A DNA stretch of 64,000 nt from assembly GCA_029552945.1 (NCBI GenBank), contig JAKPDD010000023.1, positions 248,001-312,000 on the forward strand, written 5' to 3'. The stretch is from Spirochaetota bacterium. Lineage in GTDB: Bacteria; Spirochaetota; GWB1-36-13; JAKPDD01. A model generated the notes under the pieces. That model did not search any database. It saw only the letters and a program-made list of their open reading frames with translations, and was not told where the DNA came from. A program made the translations under genes and the position numbers. Within the stretch, counting starts at the first letter, position 1. Every line of letters begins with the position of its first letter. Shown here piece after piece: positions 43,811-52,532 of this stretch.

Positions 43811-45616
43811 ATGAAAAACTGTTTAAAGTTTAGTTTTTGCATAGTTTTATTTTTTTTAGTATTATCATATTGTTCAACATCAAGTAAAACAGCAACTTAT
43901 AAAGATTCAGAGTCTGATGAAAAGATTTATAGCAAAGTTGATAAGGGAGATTATAAAACAGAAGAGTATTCAAAAAAGTCAGAAGAAGATAGTGTTAAAG
44001 GTAAGTTATTTGTGGAAAAAAGTTTAAAACCAGCTGATGGTTTACCTGAGCGTGTGGCAGGAAAAAGTGAAAAAGTTTATACTCCACCCGCTGAATCAGG
44101 TTTAAAAGCAGGGTATTCTGATGACAATAAGCAATTTAATTATTTTGTTAATTTTCTTGAGAAATACAAAGATAAAGTTACATTTTTTCCTATCAATATA
44201 AAAGAAAGAATAATATTTAAAGTTATAGACAGAGAGAATAAGAGTATCCCAAATGCTCTTATAACGGTAAGCAACTCTTCTAATAAGAGGCTGGAGAAAG
44301 GCTTAACATTATCTGATGGGTCTTATCTGTTTTTCCCTTCTGAGTATAAAGAAGATAAGTTTAAAGTCAAGATTGAATTTAACAATATAACTAAAGAGCT
44401 TGAGTTCACAAGAGAAGGGAAAAGGGTTTATGAGATCCAATTATTAGATAAAAGGCCAGTCTTCAACGAAATCCCACTTGATATAGTATTTGTTTTTGAT
44501 ACAACTGGTAGTATGGGTGAGGAGATAGAAAGACTAAAGAGCACTATAGAAATAATATATCTTAATATCTCATCATTTAAACCAAAACCTAAAGTAAGGT
44601 TTGGGATGGTTCTTTACAAAGATAGGGGTGATGAATATGTTACTAAAGTAGTTCCACTTACAGATAATCTTGATGATTTTAAAAAAGAGCTTGATCAAGT
44701 TTTTGCTTCTGGGGGAGGGGATGGCCCTGAAGACTTACAGGAGGCTTTAAAGGATACTATAAAGTATATTAAATGGAATAATAATGGGATTAGACTTGCT
44801 TTTATAATCACAGATGCACCACCTCATCTTGATTATGAAGACCAGAAATATACTTATGTTAATGCTGTAAAAGATGCTAAAGCTATGGGTATAAAGATAT
44901 CATCAGTAGGTACAGGGGGACTCCCATTAATGGGTGAGTATGTTTTGCGTCAAATCTCTCAATATACTTCTGGCAAATATATTTTTCTTACTTATGGTGA
45001 AAGGGGAGAGAGTGAGGGTGGTTCTCAGGGGGCAGTAAGCCACCATACTGGCGAAAACTTTACTACTGATAAACTTGAAAGTATAATAATTGGACTTGTA
45101 AAAGAGGAATTATCATATCTTGTCGAGGGTAAAATAGAGATAAGAGATGAGTACTTTAAGGCCACAAAAAAGGAAGGAATTAAGAAAGAGGAAATATTAA
45201 AGGAACTTTTCGACAAAGCAATTACTCAACTTGTTGATTATTCTTCTGTAAAAATAGAAGCAGGAACACCTACTGCAATAATAAATCTAACTACAAGTGA
45301 AAATCAAATTAAAAAGCAGGCTGAATATTTTACAGAACAGATAGCATTATCACTTGCTAATAATAAAATTTTCAAAATGGTTGAAAGAAAGGACCTTCAG
45401 TCTATTTTAAAAGAACTTGAATTACAATCATCAGACCTTTTTGATGAGGATAAGTCCGCAAAATTGGGCAAGTTTTTAGGTGCGAAAATACTTATAACAG
45501 GTAAAGTATATACAAAAAAGGATAATTATGAAATATTCCTAAAAACAGTAAGAGTTGAAACTGCTGAGGTACTTTCGATTACTAAGATTGTTATTGATAA
45601 GGGATTGGGGCTTTAA
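43811..45616 (+). CDS. lipoprotein with VWA domain and C-terminal CsgG-like domain
   Basis: A 601-residue protein starting at ATG 43811 behind GGGGG; an ATG at 43799 would include that site. The signal peptide FSFCIVLFFLVLSYC ends in a likely lipobox (Cys20). A Lys/Ser-rich linker and a small beta domain (residues 110-220) lead to a von Willebrand A domain with an intact MIDAS: DTTGSMGEE (Asp230), the later TDAPPHLDYED. The last 150 residues (NLTTSENQIKKQAEYFTEQI, MVERKDLQSILKE, AKLGKFLGAKILITGKVY) look like the CsgG/FlgO-type outer-membrane assembly domain. Role in envelope structure is inferred. Confidence 0.75.
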   Translation: MKNCLKFSFCIVLFFLVLSYCSTSSKTATYKDSESDEKIYSKVDKGDYKTEEYSKKSEEDSVKGKLFVEKSLKPADGLPERVAGKSEKVYTPPAESGLKAGYSDDNKQFNYFVNFLEKYKDKVTFFPINIKERIIFKVIDRENKSIPNALITVSNSSNKRLEKGLTLSDGSYLFFPSEYKEDKFKVKIEFNNITKELEFTREGKRVYEIQLLDKRPVFNEIPLDIVFVFDTTGSMGEEIERLKSTIEIIYLNISSFKPKPKVRFGMVLYKDRGDEYVTKVVPLTDNLDDFKKELDQVFASGGGDGPEDLQEALKDTIKYIKWNNNGIRLAFIITDAPPHLDYEDQKYTYVNAVKDAKAMGIKISSVGTGGLPLMGEYVLRQISQYTSGKYIFLTYGERGESEGGSQGAVSHHTGENFTTDKLESIIIGLVKEELSYLVEGKIEIRDEYFKATKKEGIKKEEILKELFDKAITQLVDYSSVKIEAGTPTAIINLTTSENQIKKQAEYFTEQIALSLANNKIFKMVERKDLQSILKELELQSSDLFDEDKSAKLGKFLGAKILITGKVYTKKDNYEIFLKTVRVETAEVLSITKIVIDKGLGL

Positions 45617-45645
45617 AGACTTTAATAAATAATTATATGATTTTA

Positions 45646-45683
45646 GGGAGTAATCTCATAACCTAATAAGGGATTACTCTCTT
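45646..45683 (+). terminator. hairpin after the VWA lipoprotein gene
   Basis: GAGTAATC (45648-45655) pairs with GATTACTC (45672-45679) around a 16-base loop; TCTTT follows. Possible terminator, weak because the loop is long and the T run short. The gap 45617-45875 otherwise holds only the presumed hppA promoter. Confidence 0.45.
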
Positions 45684-45811
45684 TGATATCTTAATAAATG
45701 TAAACCTAAAGTATCATATATGTAATTTCTTACAATTATTACTTTATTTTTTAGCTTATAGACAAAAAGGACTTTAGTGAAATAGAAACTATTAAAATAA
45801 TAATTTAGAAA

Positions 45812-45841
45812 TAGACTTTTTATTAAATTTTAATCTAAAAT
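45812..45841 (+). promoter_or_regulatory. candidate promoter of the membrane pyrophosphatase gene
   Basis: TAGACT (45812-45817) and TAAAAT (45836-45841) are separated by 18 bases and lie about 35 bases before the hppA start. They resemble the sigma-70 boxes only loosely (4/6 and 5/6), and in such AT-rich DNA chance matches are common. Confidence 0.3.
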
Positions 45842-45875
45842 TTATGTTATTAAATAACTTTATTGAGGAGGATGT

Positions 45876-47984
45876 ATGGATATTAAACTGTGGGTGCCAG
45901 TTATATCTATTATTGGGCTTATATTAGCTCTATTAATATATATAGCCCTTAAGAAGAAAGAAGCAGGCACAGAGAAAATGAAGGAGATAGAGAAGGCAAT
46001 AGCAGAAGGAGCTATGGCTTTCTTAAAGAGGGAATATTTATATCTTGCTGTTTTTGTAGTAGTAGTATTTTTACTATTAACTATAGGGTTTCAATTAGAA
46101 ATAGCAATATCTTTCTTAGGTGGAGCATTGTTTACTATATTAGCAGGCTTTTTTGGTATGAAGTCAGCAACGGCAGCTAACTCAAGAACAGCAAATGCAG
46201 CTAAGAAGGGACAGGATGCAGCACTAGAGGTTGCTTATAATGGTGGGGCTGTAATGGGATTATCTGTTGCTTCGTTAGGTCTTTTAGGGTTAGGTTTTCT
46301 TTATATGATTTGGGGTGATCCAAATACAGTTAATCTTATATCTGGTTTTGGTATGGGTACTTCGTCTATTGCTCTTTTTGCTAGGGTTGGAGGTGGTATA
46401 TATACTAAAGCTGCTGATGTTGGAGCTGATCTTGTTGGTAAAGTTGAGGCTGGTATTCCAGAGGATGACCCAAGAAACCCTGCTGTAATAGCAGATAATG
46501 TTGGTGATAATGTTGGTGATATAGCAGGTATGGGGGCTGATATTTTTGAGTCTTATGTTAACTCTGTAATAGCTACAATAACAATAGCAGCTAGTATGTT
46601 TATTGGCAAGGAAGTTGCAAAAGAGACAGTATTTGGGACAATGTTTTATCCTCTTTTTGTAGCGTTTGTGGGATTGTTGTCTTCTATAATTGGTATACTT
46701 TCTATGAAAATTTTTAAAAGAGTAAATCCTGCTGCTGCTTTAAGAAATACAACCTATATTGCAACAGTTTTAACCTTTATTGGTTCATACATAGGTGTTT
46801 TAGTATTTGACTTGAGTCAGGTTCAAGGTATATGGGTGCTATCTTCTGGTAATATAAATTATTCTCCTTTTGTTGTTGTTGCAATAGGTAATGTTGTAGG
46901 TATATTAATAGGTCTTATAACAGAATGGTATACATCTGGTTCACCTATAAAAAAGATAGCAGAAGCTTCAAAGACTGGACACGCAACAAACATAATATCA
47001 GGGCTTGCTGTTGGTATGGAGAGTACTGTTTTACCTATAATCCTTATTGTAGTTGGAATCTTTTTCTCATACATGTTAGCAGGTCTTTATGGTATAGGAC
47101 TTGCTGGTGTTGGGATGCTTGCAACTGTTGGGGTTACAATGACTGTTGATGCTTATGGGCCTATTGCAGATAATGCAGGTGGTATAGCTGAAATGTCTGG
47201 ATTAGGTCCTGAGATAAGAAGTATTACTGATAAACTTGATGCACTTGGAAATACAACTGCAGCTATAGGAAAAGGGTTTGCGATAGGTTCAGCAGCATTG
47301 ACCGCTCTTGCTCTTTTCTCTGCTTTTGGATCTTCACTGATTTCTAATTTTCAAAAAGAAGGAATAGATTTAACTAATATAGTTGATAAAGCAGGTAATA
47401 TAATAATAAATATCGTAGACCCAATAGTTGTTATAGGGTTGTTTATTGGTGCATTTTTACCTTTCTTATTCTCGGCTTTAACAATGGAATCAGTTGGTAA
47501 GGCTGCGATGAGCATGGTAGATGAGGTAAGAAGACAATTCAAACAGATCCCTGGTCTTATGGAAGGTAAGGCAAAACCAGATTATAGAAAGTGCGTTGAT
47601 ATCTCTACAAAAGCAGCAATAGCAAAAATGATTGTGCCAGGGCTTATTGCTGTTTTAACTCCTCTTGTTGTAATTCTTATTTTTGGCAAAGAAAGTTTTA
47701 AAGCTGTTCAGGGACTCCTTGCAGGTGCAACTGTAACTGGTGTTCTTCTTGCATTATTTATGGCGAATGCAGGGGGGGCATGGGATAATGCTAAAAAGTA
47801 TATAGAGGCTGGAAAATTGGAAGGATATAAGAAGGGATCCGATCCTCATAAAGCAGCTGTTACTGGTGATACTGTTGGGGACCCTTTCAAGGATACATCA
47901 GGGCCTTCTTTAAATATTCTGATAAAACTTCTTTCTATTGTTTCTCTTATTCTTGTTCCTTTAATATCAAAATTAGGTAAATAA
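45876..47984 (+). CDS. hppA: membrane-bound ion-pumping pyrophosphatase
   Basis: Couples pyrophosphate hydrolysis to H+ or Na+ export across the inner membrane. The 702-residue, about 16-helix protein carries the substrate loop [18 protein letters not shown], the [19 protein letters not shown] metal-binding segment, and the late [17 protein letters not shown] loop. In [15 protein letters not shown] the position that is Lys in K+-independent enzymes is Ala, which marks the K+-dependent class. Whether it pumps Na+ or H+ cannot be decided by eye. AGGAGG precedes the ATG. Confidence 0.96.
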   Translation: MDIKLWVPVISIIGLILALLIYIALKKKEAGTEKMKEIEKAIAEGAMAFLKREYLYLAVFVVVVFLLLTIGFQLEIAISFLGGALFTILAGFFGMKSATAANSRTANAAKKGQDAALEVAYNGGAVMGLSVASLGLLGLGFLYMIWGDPNTVNLISGFGMGTSSIALFARVGGGIYTKAADVGADLVGKVEAGIPEDDPRNPAVIADNVGDNVGDIAGMGADIFESYVNSVIATITIAASMFIGKEVAKETVFGTMFYPLFVAFVGLLSSIIGILSMKIFKRVNPAAALRNTTYIATVLTFIGSYIGVLVFDLSQVQGIWVLSSGNINYSPFVVVAIGNVVGILIGLITEWYTSGSPIKKIAEASKTGHATNIISGLAVGMESTVLPIILIVVGIFFSYMLAGLYGIGLAGVGMLATVGVTMTVDAYGPIADNAGGIAEMSGLGPEIRSITDKLDALGNTTAAIGKGFAIGSAALTALALFSAFGSSLISNFQKEGIDLTNIVDKAGNIIINIVDPIVVIGLFIGAFLPFLFSALTMESVGKAAMSMVDEVRRQFKQIPGLMEGKAKPDYRKCVDISTKAAIAKMIVPGLIAVLTPLVVILIFGKESFKAVQGLLAGATVTGVLLALFMANAGGAWDNAKKYIEAGKLEGYKKGSDPHKAAVTGDTVGDPFKDTSGPSLNILIKLLSIVSLILVPLISKLGK

Positions 47985-47992
47985 ATTTCTAT

Positions 47993-48023
47993 AAAAAGAA
48001 GAGGGTTAGACCTCTTCTTTTTT
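47993..48023 (+). terminator. rho-independent terminator after hppA
   Basis: AAAAAGAAGAGG (47993-48004) pairs with CCTCTTCTTTTT (48011-48022) around a 6-base loop, with T run following. The right arm lies inside the last codons of the convergent macro-domain gene, so both transcripts may end here. Confidence 0.92.
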
Positions 48024-48557
48024 CCAATTACTTTTTTCTAAAAATATTTTAAGATCATCTAGAGAGTAAAAGATGAGTTTTATTATTTCAGGGGTATTAT
48101 AGTTTTTAATATAGTTTTCAAGAAATTTTGCGACTAATCTGGCTGCTCTATCTTTTGGGAAACCATATGCTCCAGTTGAGATTGATGGAAATGATATGCT
48201 TTTAATATTATTTTCTCTTGCTATTTTTAATGAGTGGTAGTAACATTGAATAAGAGATTCATCAGGGGTAGGGTCTAATTTGAATATTGGACCAACTGTA
48301 TGGATTACATATTTTGCTTTTAAATTACCGGCAGATGTTATTACTGCATTACCTGTTGGCAATCCCTCTGGATATTGGTTCTTTCTTAGTTTTTTACATT
48401 CTTCTAATATTTGTGGCCCACCTTTTTTATGTATTGCACCATCAACACCACCCCCACCCATTAGAGTAGAGTTTGCAGCATTCACAATTGCTTCTGTTTT
48501 TTCTTCTGTTATATCGCCTTTAGTTATAATAATTCTCCCATTAAAAAATGAATACAT
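48006..48557 (-). CDS. macro-domain protein, O-acetyl-ADP-ribose deacetylase-like
   Basis: A 183-residue single macro domain of the MacroD type. It shows [34 protein letters not shown] (in parts), the ribose-binding NAAN and GGGVDGAIH motifs, [10 protein letters not shown], and the [18 protein letters not shown] loop with catalytic Asp and Gly pattern. Such proteins remove ADP-ribose from proteins or hydrolyse O-acetyl-ADP-ribose. GGAGG precedes the ATG. It converges on hppA. Confidence 0.92.
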   Translation of the reverse strand: MYSFFNGRIIITKGDITEEKTEAIVNAANSTLMGGGGVDGAIHKKGGPQILEECKKLRKNQYPEGLPTGNAVITSAGNLKAKYVIHTVGPIFKLDPTPDESLIQCYYHSLKIARENNIKSISFPSISTGAYGFPKDRAARLVAKFLENYIKNYNTPEIIKLIFYSLDDLKIFLEKSNWKKEEV

Positions 48558-48636
48558 TTTAGTCCTCCAATTTTTAAATCTAAAATTTGTAATTATAAAA
48601 AAATAAATAAAAAGGTTAAATTTTACTTATTAGAAA

Positions 48637-48650
48637 AAACAATATTGTTT
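48637..48650 (+). promoter_or_regulatory. palindrome upstream of the zinc-motif protein gene
   Basis: AAACAATATTGTTT is a perfect 14-bp inverted repeat, 17 bases before the start codon at 48668 and just upstream of AAGGAGG. It could be a repressor site or a small RNA hairpin. In AT-rich DNA a 14-bp palindrome is uncommon but not decisive. Confidence 0.35.
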
Positions 48651-48667
48651 CTCTTTAAGGAGGAGAA

Positions 48668-48904
48668 ATGTTTTCTAAAATATTTGGCGACAAAAAAAAT
48701 ATAAAACCTATTTTAAAACGCACACCTTACGTTGGCTCAGCAGATAGTAAGATAGTACATTCAACTGAAAACCCTTGTCCTGATGCTTATATGATAGATC
48801 CGGAATTGAGATGGTATATAAGGTCTATACCAGAAAAAAGTGGTTATGTTAAATGTAAAAAGTGTTTTCCTCAGATTACAAAGGAGGAAAGTGATAATGA
48901 CTAA
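48668..48904 (+). CDS. small protein with Ada-like zinc-binding motif
   Basis: A 78-residue cytosolic protein resembling the metal-binding fragment of Ada and related small zinc domains: YVGSADSKIVHSTENPCPDA supplies a His and a Cys, RWYIRSIPEKSGYVKCKKCFP supplies the paired cysteines, matching the pattern YxGS..H....C.......F.S..EA...GYxPCxxCxP. Only this one domain is present. AAGGAGG precedes the ATG. It overlaps dapB by 8 bases. Confidence 0.6.
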   Translation: MFSKIFGDKKNIKPILKRTPYVGSADSKIVHSTENPCPDAYMIDPELRWYIRSIPEKSGYVKCKKCFPQITKEESDND

Positions 48905-49676
48905 AATAGGTATAAATGGTGCAAGAGGAAGAATGGGGATTGAATTATGCCAATCTGTTATCGAAAGAGGAGAGGCTTGTTTATCTTATATATGTGAGAA
49001 AAAAGATCACCCAGAGATAGGCAAGACATTTTTTAATCTTGTTTTAGGATTTAATAAAGATGAACTTTTAAAATCCAGCGATGTTGTTATAGACTTTACA
49101 ACTCCTTTGTCAACAATGGATCTTTTAGAAAAAAATATTAATTATAAAAAACCAATTGTAATTGGTACAACAGGTTTAAATGATGAACAAAATAGTAAGG
49201 TAAAAGAATATTCTAATAGTTTTCCTATAGTTTATAGTCCTAATTATAGTATTGGCATAAATCTGTTATTTAATATTTTAGAAAAGGCAGGAGAAGTTCT
49301 GTCAAAAGATAAAGATTATGACCTTGAAGTAGTTGAATATCACCACAGGTTTAAAAAAGATGCACCTAGTGGGACTGCATTAAAACTTGCTGAAGTTGCA
49401 GCAAAGGCTACTGGAAGGAAATACCCTGAAAATATGGTTTTTGGAAGAGAAGGTATTAAAGAAAAAACTCCTGATGAGTTTGCAGTCCTTGCTGTTAGAG
49501 CGGGGGACATAATAGGTGAACACTATGTAATATTTTCAACCTTAGGAGAAAGAATTGAGTTTGTACATAAAGCACACTCAAGAAAAACTTTTGCTAAAGG
49601 GGCCGTTGAAGCTTCTTTATGGGTAAAGGATAAAAAGAGTGGGATATATTCGATGAAAGATGTTTTAGGGTTATAA
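48897..49676 (+). CDS. dapB: 4-hydroxy-tetrahydrodipicolinate reductase
   Basis: Second step of the lysine/diaminopimelate branch. The 259-residue product has the nucleotide loop GINGARGRMGIE, PIVIGTTGLNDEQ, the active-site YHHRFKKDAPSGTALKLAE and the end HKAHSRKTFAKGAVEA. The ATG at 48897 is chosen: AAGGAGG lies 9 bases upstream and the glycine loop then starts at the normal place. It overlaps the preceding gene by 8 bases. Confidence 0.96.
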   Translation: MTKIGINGARGRMGIELCQSVIERGEACLSYICEKKDHPEIGKTFFNLVLGFNKDELLKSSDVVIDFTTPLSTMDLLEKNINYKKPIVIGTTGLNDEQNSKVKEYSNSFPIVYSPNYSIGINLLFNILEKAGEVLSKDKDYDLEVVEYHHRFKKDAPSGTALKLAEVAAKATGRKYPENMVFGREGIKEKTPDEFAVLAVRAGDIIGEHYVIFSTLGERIEFVHKAHSRKTFAKGAVEASLWVKDKKSGIYSMKDVLGL

Positions 49677-49701
49677 TATTTCTTATTTTAAGGAGAATAA
49701 A

Positions 49702-50748
49702 ATGGTAAAAAAGATATTTTTATTATTGATTTCTATTTTTATTTTTTCTTGCGGTAAAAGTTATATAATGAGTGTAAAATCCATTGAAGGTGATACTTTA
49801 CCCGAAGGTTATGGGGTGGTTATATTTAGTACTACTTTCGCTAAAAATGATTTACAGGAGTTGCCTTTATATTTTAATTTGGAGGGTGAAGAGGGTGGAT
49901 CAAAAGAGATAAGAATAGATCCTGATGAAGATAATATCCATATATTTGTAGTTAAATCAGGTTTCTATTTTATTACGAGGTTTATAGGTGAAAATAATTC
50001 ACCTGCTATTACCAGATCATCGAGTACTAAGGAAATAAAAGAGATTGAAACAGAGAGAAGATTTGGTTTTAATGTTGAAGAGGGTAAAGTAAATTATGTT
50101 GGTAATATATATATAAGGGATTTTTCAGAGGATCCAAGGAAGTATAATACAAAGTTTTCAATAAAACAGGAACCAAACGCTATGTCAGCTGATATAACAA
50201 TAAGGAAGAGACCAATCGACCTTTCTAAAATAGGGGAGACCAAATTGAAAAATTTAAATTTACCTATTGTTATAAATCTAATGTATGATGTTGATCCTGA
50301 TAAGACTGTTGTTTCTGAAAATATTGAGAAAAGTAAGAAGAAAAAAACAGAAGAGGGGTATGATAAATATAAATGGGGTATGAGTCTTGAAGAAATTAAA
50401 AATCTTCTTGAACTTGAAAAAAAAGTAGTATTTGTTATATCAAAAGAGGAAATTGTTGACAATACAAATCCTGAAGCTCCTATAAAGTTTCTATTTAGGC
50501 AAGACAGCTTTGGTGTAGAGAGACTTTATAAAGTTGAGATTAGTTTAAATAAAAAAGAAAATTTAGAAGATAAAATCTTCTCAAAAATTAATGAAAAATA
50601 TGGTCAATTTGCTAAAAAAGAGGATAATAATACAATATGGTATACACCTGGGTCTAAGATAGTAGTGTCAGTTTTTGATGATAAAATACTTGTGATTTAT
50701 GAATCTATAGAAAAAGAAAAGAATAAAGAAGAAGATTTTATAAAATAA
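49702..50748 (+). CDS. lipoprotein of unknown function
   Basis: A 348-residue protein with a type II signal peptide (MVKKIFLLLISIFIFSC, lipobox IFSC, Cys17). The rest has a beta-rich N-terminal half (VVIFSTTFAKNDLQ, IHIFVVKSGFYFI), a charged linker (KSKKKKTEEG) and a C-terminal part with GMSLEEIKNLLELEKKVVFV and NTIWYTPGSKIVVSVFDD that resembles small substrate-binding repeats. No family recognised. AAGGAG precedes the ATG. Its stop overlaps the next start (TAATG). Confidence 0.75.
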   Translation: MVKKIFLLLISIFIFSCGKSYIMSVKSIEGDTLPEGYGVVIFSTTFAKNDLQELPLYFNLEGEEGGSKEIRIDPDEDNIHIFVVKSGFYFITRFIGENNSPAITRSSSTKEIKEIETERRFGFNVEEGKVNYVGNIYIRDFSEDPRKYNTKFSIKQEPNAMSADITIRKRPIDLSKIGETKLKNLNLPIVINLMYDVDPDKTVVSENIEKSKKKKTEEGYDKYKWGMSLEEIKNLLELEKKVVFVISKEEIVDNTNPEAPIKFLFRQDSFGVERLYKVEISLNKKENLEDKIFSKINEKYGQFAKKEDNNTIWYTPGSKIVVSVFDDKILVIYESIEKEKNKEEDFIK

Positions 50749-51611
50749 TGATATTACTTTTTTATGGTGATGATGTTAAACTTATTAAAATAAAAGTTGA
50801 TGAATGGGAAAAAGATATCTTTAAAAATCATCAACATCTTGATAAAATATTATTGGAATCTTTTAATCCCTCGGTTTTTATTAATGCAACAGAGGAAACG
50901 CTTTTTTCTGATCTTAGGTACATAAAGGTTTATGTGCAAAAAAAAGATGATATAAACTCTATTTTAAAGCTTAGTAAAAAATCTGATATAATAGCTATTA
51001 TTTTTTATACTGAAAAACCAATTGATGGAATAGATAAAAGCATTAAAACTTTTCCTTTTTTTCTTCCAAAACCTTATCAGATTGCTAATATTTTAATAGA
51101 GAAGTTCAGTAAAAAAATAGACCCAATAGTTATAGATTTTCTTTCTAAAAATATTACGAGTTTGTATGAAATAGAAAAAATAGATTACTATCTTAAAAAT
51201 AATCCTGATAAAGTAATAAAAATTAAAGATCTGCCTTATATAATTGAAGAAATAGATGTATCTGTTTTTTCAATAATAGATGATATAATAAATAGAAAAA
51301 TAGAATCTGCTTTGAACAGTATTATAAATTTTATCAACGTCTCTGAATATGGCGTACTTATTAAAAATCTTTTTTCAACAATTAAGATGTTGTATACTAT
51401 TAAAAAAATGATTGTTAATAAAGTCAATGATCAGGCAATAATTAAAAAGTTTAATCTTCATCAAATAATACTAAAGAAATATATTGAAATAGCCAAAAAA
51501 TTAGATATTAGTGAATTAGAAAATCTTTTAATTTTTTTTCCTATTTTAGACCTTAATTCAAAGAAGTTTTTAACAGATTATTTTGTTTGTAAATTGACAA
51601 TTGATTTTTAA
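50748..51611 (+). CDS. holA: DNA polymerase III delta subunit-like protein
   Basis: A 287-residue protein with the clamp-loader delta layout: FYGDDVKLIKIKVDEW at the start (family YGEExxLI), the segment LFSDLRYIKVYVQKK (family FFxxRLVVV), and a C-terminal helical domain with IDDIINRKIESALNSI and LFSTIKMLYTIKKMI (family LLRQFRLLLQIK). It is shorter and more diverged than usual, lacking a full ATPase core as expected for delta. In the replisome it opens the sliding clamp. Coupled to the preceding lipoprotein gene by TAATG. Confidence 0.72.
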   Translation: MILLFYGDDVKLIKIKVDEWEKDIFKNHQHLDKILLESFNPSVFINATEETLFSDLRYIKVYVQKKDDINSILKLSKKSDIIAIIFYTEKPIDGIDKSIKTFPFFLPKPYQIANILIEKFSKKIDPIVIDFLSKNITSLYEIEKIDYYLKNNPDKVIKIKDLPYIIEEIDVSVFSIIDDIINRKIESALNSIINFINVSEYGVLIKNLFSTIKMLYTIKKMIVNKVNDQAIIKKFNLHQIILKKYIEIAKKLDISELENLLIFFPILDLNSKKFLTDYFVCKLTIDF

Positions 51612-51678
51612 AATATTTATTTTATAATATTTACTATTTGTTATTTTCTATTGTCAAATTAAAAAATAGGAGTTTTTT

Positions 51679-52131
51679 ATGTTAAATATTAATGACCTTG
51701 CCCCTGATTTTTCACTTTTTGCTGATAATGGAGAAAAAGTAAGTTTATCTGATTTTAGAGGTAAAAAAGTTGTGTTATATTTTTATCCTAAAGATAATAC
51801 TCCTGGTTGTACTAAAGAGGCTTGTAGTTTTAGAGATGTATATGATGATATAATATCTAAAGGGGCTATTGTAATAGGTATAAGTACTGATAGTATTGAT
51901 TCACACCTAAAGTTTAAGAAAAAATTGAATCTGCCTTTTTATTTATTAAGTGATCCTGATCATAAGGTTATAGAGATGTATGGGCAGTGGGTAAAAAAAA
52001 GTATGTATGGCAAAGAGTTTTTTGGCACTCAAAGATCAACATTTATAATAGATGAAAACGGTAAGATATTAAAGATTTTTCAAAAAGTTAAACCAGATGA
52101 ACATGGTAAGGAAATATTAGCTTTATTATAA
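51679..52131 (+). CDS. bcp: peroxiredoxin, Bcp/PrxQ type
   Basis: Thiol peroxidase protecting against hydroperoxides. The 150-residue thioredoxin-fold protein has the motif FYPKDNTPGCTKEACSFRD with the peroxidatic Cys and the resolving Cys five residues later, typical of atypical two-Cys PrxQ, then FFGTQRSTFIIDENG. AGGAG precedes the ATG. It stands alone, 67 bases after holA. Confidence 0.94.
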   Translation: MLNINDLAPDFSLFADNGEKVSLSDFRGKKVVLYFYPKDNTPGCTKEACSFRDVYDDIISKGAIVIGISTDSIDSHLKFKKKLNLPFYLLSDPDHKVIEMYGQWVKKSMYGKEFFGTQRSTFIIDENGKILKIFQKVKPDEHGKEILALL

Positions 52132-52252
52132 TTTCTTAAGCATAGATGAATTAATAATTTTAGTTATTTTGCAAAATAATTGATTAAATTTTATGTTTAA
52201 ATTTTAAAAATAAGAAATTATTTTAGGTTTAAAATAAATAAAGGAGAAAGTA

Positions 52253-52522
52253 ATGGCTTTAACAAAAGAAAAAAAACAAGAAGTTATGGCAGAGTTTGCC
52301 AGGAAACCAAGTGATACAGGTTCTCCAGAAGTGCAGATAGCACTTTTGACAAACAGAATAAAATATCTTGTTGAACATTTAGATGTTCACAAGAAAGATT
52401 TTCATACTAAAAAAGGGTTACTTGATCTTATTTCTAAGAGGAAAAAATTATTAAAGTATCTTAAGGAAAAAAACTTTCAGTCTTATAAAAATGTTATAGA
52501 AAAATTAGGGCTAAGAAAGTAA
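52253..52522 (+). CDS. rpsO: 30S ribosomal protein S15
   Basis: Primary 16S rRNA-binding protein. The 89-residue product follows the family throughout: KKQEVMAEFARKPSDTGSPEVQIALL in parts, HLDVHKKDFHTKKGLLDLIS in parts, KRKKLLKYLKEKN and IEKLGLRK. AAGGAG precedes the ATG. rpsO-pnp is a conserved pair; only 10 bases separate them. Confidence 0.97.
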   Translation: MALTKEKKQEVMAEFARKPSDTGSPEVQIALLTNRIKYLVEHLDVHKKDFHTKKGLLDLISKRKKLLKYLKEKNFQSYKNVIEKLGLRK

Positions 52523-52532
52523 AAGAGGTTTT

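Noticed and set aside
45617-45875. Riboswitch in the leader of the membrane pyrophosphatase gene
   Set aside because: The only clear hairpin (45648-45679) has a long loop and no conserved core of a known riboswitch; a terminator of the upstream gene is simpler.
46859-47149. Open frames overlapping hppA in other frames on both strands
   Set aside because: Shadow frames of a highly conserved enzyme; composition is not protein-like.
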